From: JADLHS01 sp964561105 | GTDB lineage: Bacteria; Verrucomicrobiota; Verrucomicrobiia; Limisphaerales; JADLHS01 | Direction: 5' to 3' | Length of the DNA: 64,000 nucleotides | Assembly: GCA_964561105.1 (NCBI GenBank) | Contig: CAZLOH010000011.1 | Location: 1-64,000 of the forward strand | In this document: positions 58,892 to 64,000 of the stretch, piece by piece | Position numbering within the stretch: the stretch's first letter is position 1 | Layout: each line of letters opens with the position of its first letter | The notes under the pieces: generated by a model | Seen by the model: the letters and a program-made list of their open reading frames with translations, nothing else | What the model was told of the DNA's origin: nothing | Database searches by the model: none | Position numbers and translations under genes: made by a program

Positions 58892-60342
58892 ACCTTTCTT
58901 TGATATCATTGGAAATGGCGGTGGTGGCGCTGGGCATCCTGGTGCTCCTGGCCGATTTGTGGTTGCCAGTGGAGCGCAAGAAATGCTTGGGCTACGTGGC
59001 GGCAGCGGCGCTAACCATCCTGTTCGTGGGCACGTTCACCAGCCATTGCAGTTGCGCCTCCATCGGGCAGTCGGCCTTTGGCGGCATGTTCGTACAGGAC
59101 GCGCTGTCGGTCTTCTTCAAGCGCTTCTTCCTTCTGGCGGCGGCGCTTGTGCTGGTGCTGGCGGTGGAGTTTTCCGATCGCATTGCGGTGGGAATCTCGG
59201 AGTATTACTCGCTCATTATCTTCGCGCTGACGGGAATGTTGTTCGCCGCTTCGGCGAACGACCTGGTCATGCTCTTTGTTTCCATTGAGCTGATCACGGT
59301 CACGTTTTATGTGTTGAACAGCTTCACGCGCGGCAAGGTCATGGCATTGGAAGCAGGCGTAAAGTATCTCATCTTGAGCGCGCTCTCCTCGGCGTTCATG
59401 GCTTATGGGATCGCACTGGTGTGGGGCACGACGGGCAAATTCAACTTTACGGAACTGGCGGCGGTGTCCGCGAAGTTTGCCGACAACAAGCTCTTCCTTT
59501 TTGGCGGACTCTTCATTTTGACCGGGCTGGGATTCAAGATCTCCGCCTTTCCCTTTCAAATCTGGACGCCGGACGTTTATCAAGGCGCGCCAACGCCCAC
59601 GACCACCTTCCTCGCGGTTGGCTCGAAGGCGGCGGGTTTCGTCCTGTTGTTGCGGTTTCTCTTCTCGGCGATTCCCGCTGTGACCATGCACTGGCAAAAT
59701 TTACTGATCATCATTTCCGGCATCACGATTCTCTACGGCAACCTGTGCGCCATTCCGCAACGAAACCTCAAGCGGCTGCTGGGCTACTCGAGCATCGGGC
59801 ACGCGGGCTATCTGCTGCTGGGAGTGGCGGCCTTGAACGACGCCGGGCAATCCGCAGTGCTCTACTACTTGAGCGGCTATCTGTTCACGATCCTGGCGGC
59901 GTTCAGCGTCATCGCGTTGGTCCTGCGACAGCTTGCCAACGAAGATATCTCCGGGCTGGCGGGCCTGCATCAGCGCTCGCCCTTCCTTGCCGCCACCATG
60001 ACTGTGGCCATGGCCTCGCTGGCGGGGATTCCACCGCTGGCCGGTTTCTTCGGAAAATTCCTGCTGTTCAAGGCCGTGCTCGAGCGGGGCGCGGCCAATC
60101 ACGGTTACTATTGGCTCGCGTTCATCGCGCTCGCGGGCGTAGTAATTTCACTGTCTTACTACTTCGGCGTCATCCGCGCGATTTACTGGCCGCAGGAAAC
60201 AGCGGATCGTTCGCCCATCCAACTCTCCGGGCCGATGAAGGTTTCCGTGGCCGTGTGTGTGGCCGGCATTTTTTACCTGGGAATGTTTCCCTCCGCGCTC
60301 TTGAATCTGGCCAACACGGCGGTGCGATCCCTCGGACATTGA
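58888..60342 (+). CDS. nuoN: NADH-quinone oxidoreductase subunit N
   Basis: A 484-residue antiporter-like subunit: SIELITVTFYVLNSFTRGKV, FPFQIWTPDVYQGAPTPTTT, AFSVIALVLRQLANEDISGL and SLAGIPPLAGFFGKFLLFKA are canonical. The ATG overlaps the nuoM TGA (ATGA). It is the last nuo gene, convergent with the phosphodiesterase-sulfotransferase gene, with only 22 bp between stops and no clear terminator hairpin. It is the one late gene with no repeat at either side apart from the nuoM tail. Confidence 0.96.
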   Translation: MNLSLISLEMAVVALGILVLLADLWLPVERKKCLGYVAAAALTILFVGTFTSHCSCASIGQSAFGGMFVQDALSVFFKRFFLLAAALVLVLAVEFSDRIAVGISEYYSLIIFALTGMLFAASANDLVMLFVSIELITVTFYVLNSFTRGKVMALEAGVKYLILSALSSAFMAYGIALVWGTTGKFNFTELAAVSAKFADNKLFLFGGLFILTGLGFKISAFPFQIWTPDVYQGAPTPTTTFLAVGSKAAGFVLLLRFLFSAIPAVTMHWQNLLIIISGITILYGNLCAIPQRNLKRLLGYSSIGHAGYLLLGVAALNDAGQSAVLYYLSGYLFTILAAFSVIALVLRQLANEDISGLAGLHQRSPFLAATMTVAMASLAGIPPLAGFFGKFLLFKAVLERGAANHGYYWLAFIALAGVVISLSYYFGVIRAIYWPQETADRSPIQLSGPMKVSVAVCVAGIFYLGMFPSALLNLANTAVRSLGH

Positions 60343-60364
60343 ACGAGCCGCCCGCCGCTGCGCA

Positions 60365-63190
60365 TTACGAAACCTGCCTTCGCAACTCCGGTCGAACGGC
60401 GGCGGCGGCGGCGGGCTGATCAAACGGCTCCCCGAGAAATCGCGCCAAGCGGTTCACGCCTGCGGTCGGATCGGCAAGCAACCCAGCATAGCGAACTGTC
60501 AGCACGCGCAATTCCGGACGACGCGCAATCTGACCGCGTATGCGTTCGAGCTGGGCGCGATAGACGGCTGCCAATTCCCGATCCTCCAGTTCCGCACCGG
60601 GGCGACCCTGGCGAGCGAGCATTGCGCGCTGGGAAGCGATGACCTCCTCCAAGTTCCGCTCCATGAAAATCAATTGATAATGTTCGTTGCGCGGCAGGTG
60701 GGGCAGCAGTTGTGCGACAATTTTGACGACCTTGCCGCGCGCTTTCGGAAGCCAGGAAACGTCCTCCGCCAGACTCAGGGCTTTGTCATATTCCAGATAA
60801 CCCAGCGGATTGTCCTCGTCCGCCGCGCGCCGGGCGTCGGTCAAGGCCTCCCGACCGGCGGCCACCAGGAGTTGCATCATCAACGATGTGCCGCTGCGGG
60901 GCAGGCCGGAAACCACCGTGATGATCCGGCGCGGGTCCACGTCCGCGCCAAACGGAGCGGGCAGATTCTCCGCGGCATCCGGGCGTGACGCAGGTTCGAC
61001 AACGACTTTGGCCTGGGGAAACTCCATCCTGGCTGGAGGCGCGTGGTTCGGTTGTTGCCGGGTGGCAAGTTCATGGCGCAACGACAACGCCCGACCTTCA
61101 TGGGCGAACGCTTCGCCGGGTCGGTTCAAATGTTGGCGATAGAGCAGGCCGAGCGCTTCGTGCGCGGAGAGATTGCGCGGACTTTGCGCGGCGGCCACCA
61201 ACAGCTCCTGCTCCGCCGCGGCAAACTGGTTTGTCGCCAACAAAGCGCGACCGAGCAACGCATGAAGTCCGGGCTGGAAATAAAGCAGGCTGAGGGATTC
61301 GGTGGCGGCGGCGACGGCCGGAGCAAATCGCCCAACCCGGAAATGAACTTCCGCCAACTGGCCGTGAACGGCCGGGTTTTCCGGGTCGGCAGTCAACGCT
61401 TGCTCCAAGAGTTGTTGCGCCTGATCAAATTCACCCAACTCGATCAGTGCGCCCGCGACCCGTTCCCGCATGGCGGGATTGGCGAAATCAGTATCGGCCA
61501 TTTCCCTCAGTCGTCGGCGGGCTTCGGCGGGCTGGTTTTCCAAGAGGGCTTGACTGATCAACAACCAGTCCAGCAACAGCGGCCGGCCGAGCGTCAATTC
61601 CCGGAGGCGGCGCACCTCGAAACGGGCGCGGCGCTGCTGGTCGGTGGGGGACGCATCCGGTGGTTCGTCGGCATCGTCCCCGCGCGCCAGCCGTTCCGCG
61701 AGTTCCGCTTTCGCCTCGGTTTGAGCGCGCGCCATCCGCAAAGCCAGTTCCTCGATCATCGCGCGACGACACGTCACCTGGCGCAGTGAGCCGAGGCAAT
61801 CAATCAACAACTGGCCGAAGCGATGTTCCCGCGGCCAGCGCGTCCAAAGCTCCTCCGCCAGCGCCGCCGCCTCGCCGCAAAAATTTCCGTCCCGGTAGGA
61901 ACGGGCCAGATTGTATTTCAGTTCGCGCACACATTCCGCGACGGCCTCCCGCGCATCCGTGCCCGGCGGCGACACGTAGCCCAAATCCACCAGTTGTTTG
62001 AAGGCTTCCGCCGAAGTCACCGGATCGAGCGAGGTTTCCGGCGGATGCGTCCCGGCGTCGCCCGGAATTTTGTCCCAGCTCTCAATCGGTTCGAGGCGCG
62101 GCGGCTGGTTGAACGCGGTCACCAACACCTTGCCGTCCATGTCCTGGCCGGGCGGAAGTCCAAACAGCGTGAGAATGGTGGGACAAACATCGAGCAGGCT
62201 GGCGCCGAACACGCGTTCATTGACACGGAGGTCAGGACCTTTCAGACACAGGATGCCGAAGTGCCGGTGTTCAATGGCCGGGCCGGCGGGTTCGGCGGGA
62301 ATGTAGTCGGCCCGCAGTTCGTCCGGATGAAATCCGTGGTCGCTCAGCAAAATCACCGTGGTCTGGTCGTCCGTATGTCTCAGCAATTCGCCCAGCATGG
62401 CGTCGTGATAGCAATAGGCGTTGGCGATGACGTGCTGATAAAGCTCGAAGTCCGTCCCGGCAACGTGCGGCAGGCGTGGCGGATGATAACTCATGAAGCC
62501 GTGCCCGAAGTGATCCAGGCCGCAGTAATAAATCGCCGCGAAATCCCACGGCTGCGTGGCGAGGAGTTCCGTGGCCACGGCATGGATGGACATGGTTTCA
62601 GCGATGATTTTGCCGAGCGAATGCAGCCGCTTATCCCGGGTTTGGTCCACTTTTTCGTAAGCCGGCACGAACAGTCGCAGGAACTCACCGCTCAACTCCA
62701 TGGGATTGACGCGCAGTTCGTCGAGAGATTGCGCCAGAGCCGGCGGATGCACCGTGCCCGGCGGCAGCGGTGGATTTTCACCCGGACGACCGACGGGTTG
62801 AGAGAAATGATTCGAGACCATCACGCCGTTGAGCGGTTCGGCAGGATGCGACGGCCACCAGCCCACGACGAGGGAACGATGGCCGGTCTGGTTGAGAATG
62901 TTCCAGACGGCTTTGGTCTGGCGCGAAAGCGAACTGATCGGGCGCACGCCCGAGCCATCGGGCAGTGGCTCGGAAAAACCGTGGATGCCATGTCGGTAGG
63001 CGCGCTTGCCCGTGGCGATGGAGGTCCACAACATCGGACTGAGCACGGGATGCAGCGTCGCGATGTTGCCGTGAACGCCACCAGCCATGAGCCGCGCCAG
63101 GTGCGGCATCTGCCCGGCGGCGAGCAGCGGCCGGATCACCTTCCAGTCGGCGGCATCCCAGCCAACGAGCAACACGCGCGGTTTAGCCAT
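60365..63190 (-). CDS. Phosphodiesterase-TPR-sulfotransferase fusion
   Basis: A 941-residue cytoplasmic protein. Residues 1-~390 are an alkaline-phosphatase-superfamily type I phosphodiesterase: LLVGWDAADWKVIRPLLAAG, SPMLWTSIATGKRAYRHGI (nucleophile Thr/Ser region), YYCGLDHFGHGF and VILLSDHGFH supply metal ligands. Residues ~400-740 are tetratricopeptide-like helices (GEFDQAQQLLEQALTADPEN, EAHEALGLLYR-type). Residues ~752-941 are a sulfotransferase: VVSGLPRSGTSLMMQLL (5'-PSB loop) and FMERNLEEVIASQRAML (3'-PB). No signal peptide. Substrate unknown. Confidence 0.9.
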   Translation of the reverse strand: MAKPRVLLVGWDAADWKVIRPLLAAGQMPHLARLMAGGVHGNIATLHPVLSPMLWTSIATGKRAYRHGIHGFSEPLPDGSGVRPISSLSRQTKAVWNILNQTGHRSLVVGWWPSHPAEPLNGVMVSNHFSQPVGRPGENPPLPPGTVHPPALAQSLDELRVNPMELSGEFLRLFVPAYEKVDQTRDKRLHSLGKIIAETMSIHAVATELLATQPWDFAAIYYCGLDHFGHGFMSYHPPRLPHVAGTDFELYQHVIANAYCYHDAMLGELLRHTDDQTTVILLSDHGFHPDELRADYIPAEPAGPAIEHRHFGILCLKGPDLRVNERVFGASLLDVCPTILTLFGLPPGQDMDGKVLVTAFNQPPRLEPIESWDKIPGDAGTHPPETSLDPVTSAEAFKQLVDLGYVSPPGTDAREAVAECVRELKYNLARSYRDGNFCGEAAALAEELWTRWPREHRFGQLLIDCLGSLRQVTCRRAMIEELALRMARAQTEAKAELAERLARGDDADEPPDASPTDQQRRARFEVRRLRELTLGRPLLLDWLLISQALLENQPAEARRRLREMADTDFANPAMRERVAGALIELGEFDQAQQLLEQALTADPENPAVHGQLAEVHFRVGRFAPAVAAATESLSLLYFQPGLHALLGRALLATNQFAAAEQELLVAAAQSPRNLSAHEALGLLYRQHLNRPGEAFAHEGRALSLRHELATRQQPNHAPPARMEFPQAKVVVEPASRPDAAENLPAPFGADVDPRRIITVVSGLPRSGTSLMMQLLVAAGREALTDARRAADEDNPLGYLEYDKALSLAEDVSWLPKARGKVVKIVAQLLPHLPRNEHYQLIFMERNLEEVIASQRAMLARQGRPGAELEDRELAAVYRAQLERIRGQIARRPELRVLTVRYAGLLADPTAGVNRLARFLGEPFDQPAAAAAVRPELRRQVS

Positions 63191-63352
63191 AAACGGGCGG
63201 AAGCCTGACGGAGGACCCGACTCCGGGTATCAAAGAAATCGGCAGGGCACTCAACATCCGACACTCGACATCGAGCCGCGAACGTCCAGTTCGGGTCAGA
63301 TGATTTGGAAATGCGGCGTTGAATGTCTGCTGAATCCCATCCGGCCTGACAT

Positions 63353-64000
63353 TCACGAAGCGCGCACTACATCCCGGTCGCGACGCCAGGCGCGCAACCC
63401 GCGCGCTCCGAAGGCCATCGCGCCCAGAACCAGCAAGCTCAACGAAGTCGGCTCCGGCACGATTCCCAAGTTGGGCTTGGCCCCGGTGTCGTCGTAGGCG
63501 TAACCCCAAATCGTCACGTTCGGTCCGCTGCCGGGCAGTCCGGTGTTGACGTTGCCAATGCTTAGACTCACGTCCGCCCAACCATATCGCACCGGCGAAC
63601 CGGCCTGGCTGGCGTCGTGAAACATCCAGGCCAGATATTGATGATCATAACCGCTGGCGGGCGTATGTCCGTATTGCTGGGCTTGTCCGACGGTGACGAA
63701 GTTCCACGAGTTCGCCCCCTGATTCCAGGTGGCGCCGAGCGCACCCACTGCGGCAAAGCCATTGGCCGCGCCGCGCACGCCGGCCGCTGCGCCCCCGCCG
63801 AAGTCACCGGCCACAACGGTGCGGAAGGTGACGGGAAATGTGGCGGTCAGGACACTGCTCGTGTGCGACTGGCGTTGCAGGCCGAGTTGCGTGGTGCCGG
63901 GCAGGAGGAATTCAAACGACGCGACGCCACCGTAACCCACCACCACCGGACTGGAATTCATGTCCGTGTAAATGATGTCGGCCTGGCCGGTTTGCGGCAG
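63353..64000 (-). CDS. PEP-CTERM protein, 5' end outside window
   Basis: The visible part codes ~215 residues and continues past 64000: upstream of the internal ATG at 63961 the frame reads LPQTGQADIIYTD to the window edge without a stop. The body is beta-rich with Trp/Gly (WNQGANSWNFVTVGQAQQYG; YLAWMFHDASQAGSPVRYGW). The C-terminus has IVPEPTSLSLLVLGAMAFGA then RGLRAWRRDR, the PEP-CTERM signal. An exported exosortase substrate is inferred; no signal peptide is visible because the start is missing. Confidence 0.85.
   Translation of the reverse strand: MPQTGQADIIYTDMNSSPVVVGYGGVASFEFLLPGTTQLGLQRQSHTSSVLTATFPVTFRTVVAGDFGGGAAAGVRGAANGFAAVGALGATWNQGANSWNFVTVGQAQQYGHTPASGYDHQYLAWMFHDASQAGSPVRYGWADVSLSIGNVNTGLPGSGPNVTIWGYAYDDTGAKPNLGIVPEPTSLSLLVLGAMAFGARGLRAWRRDRDVVRAS

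Noticed and set aside
61823..63208. 461-residue plus-strand frame opposite the phosphodiesterase fusion
   Set aside because: Mirror of a high-GC coding gene; the minus strand carries clear catalytic motifs.

Overview
The window is GC-rich DNA from a bacterium that is most likely a verrucomicrobium of the Limisphaerales/Pedosphaera type. This is inferred from four PEP-CTERM or Calx-beta/lamin-tail secreted proteins, tandem thymidylate-kinase-like genes, ICMT-type and rhodanese genes next to an ECF sigma factor, and above all the many interspersed palindromes of the kind common in that phylum. No rRNA is present. One tRNA, tRNA-Gln(CUG), lies at 46827-46901.

Region 1 (1-3550) is a decayed accessory island. 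It holds the tail of an IS4-like transposase with inactivating changes, a truncated unknown gene, a TIR-domain protein, and an hsdR pseudogene whose middle has been replaced by a four-helix-bundle gene. Region 2 (3549-14060) holds a lactonase-type propeller, dprA, a tRNA-dihydrouridine synthase and a 2311-residue secreted protein made largely of near-identical 75- and 95-residue repeats. Region 3 (14618-18212) is a tight ppk-CHAD-sixA operon, apparently a polyphosphate module. Region 4 (18250-23330) has an XRE regulator, a Calx-beta protein overlapping a PEP-CTERM gene, and two overlapping thymidylate-kinase-like genes, one with Arg in place of the P-loop Lys. Region 5 (23525-30219) is an ECF sigma/ICMT/zf-HC2/rhodanese/DUF2892/RND efflux string. 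Region 6 (30323-41763) has DUF456, an M20 amidohydrolase, a PEP-CTERM protein, an LDH/MDH, a polysaccharide cluster on the minus strand (flippase, FkbM methyltransferase, a 50-residue Cys-rich microprotein, GT4, methyltransferase, PQQ propeller), a PreA-like dehydrogenase and a GNAT acetyltransferase.

Region 7 (41947-60342) is the centrepiece: a nuoBCDEFGHIJKLMN complex I operon in canonical order without nuoA, heavily invaded by foreign DNA. Four cassettes interrupt it: higBA plus a duplicated nuoC 3' end and a DUF4375 gene (C/D); a 66-residue gene plus a nucleotidyltransferase-like gene next to an antisense tRNA-Gln (E/F); a RAYT transposase bounded by inverted REPs (H/I); and a GxxExxY PD-(D/E)xK-type gene bracketed by palindromes (L/M). 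Six CGCAAAG-type palindromes fill intercistronic gaps and end only 5-10 nt before the start codons of nuoG, J, K, L and M. REP sequences like those flanking the RAYT are nested inside two of them. Further palindromes sit in frame inside nuoL and nuoM and form the NuoM C-terminal tail. Region 8 (60365-64000) has an unusual phosphodiesterase-TPR-sulfotransferase fusion and a PEP-CTERM gene that runs off the window.

All functional calls come from reading motifs, gene order and lengths. No database search was run.
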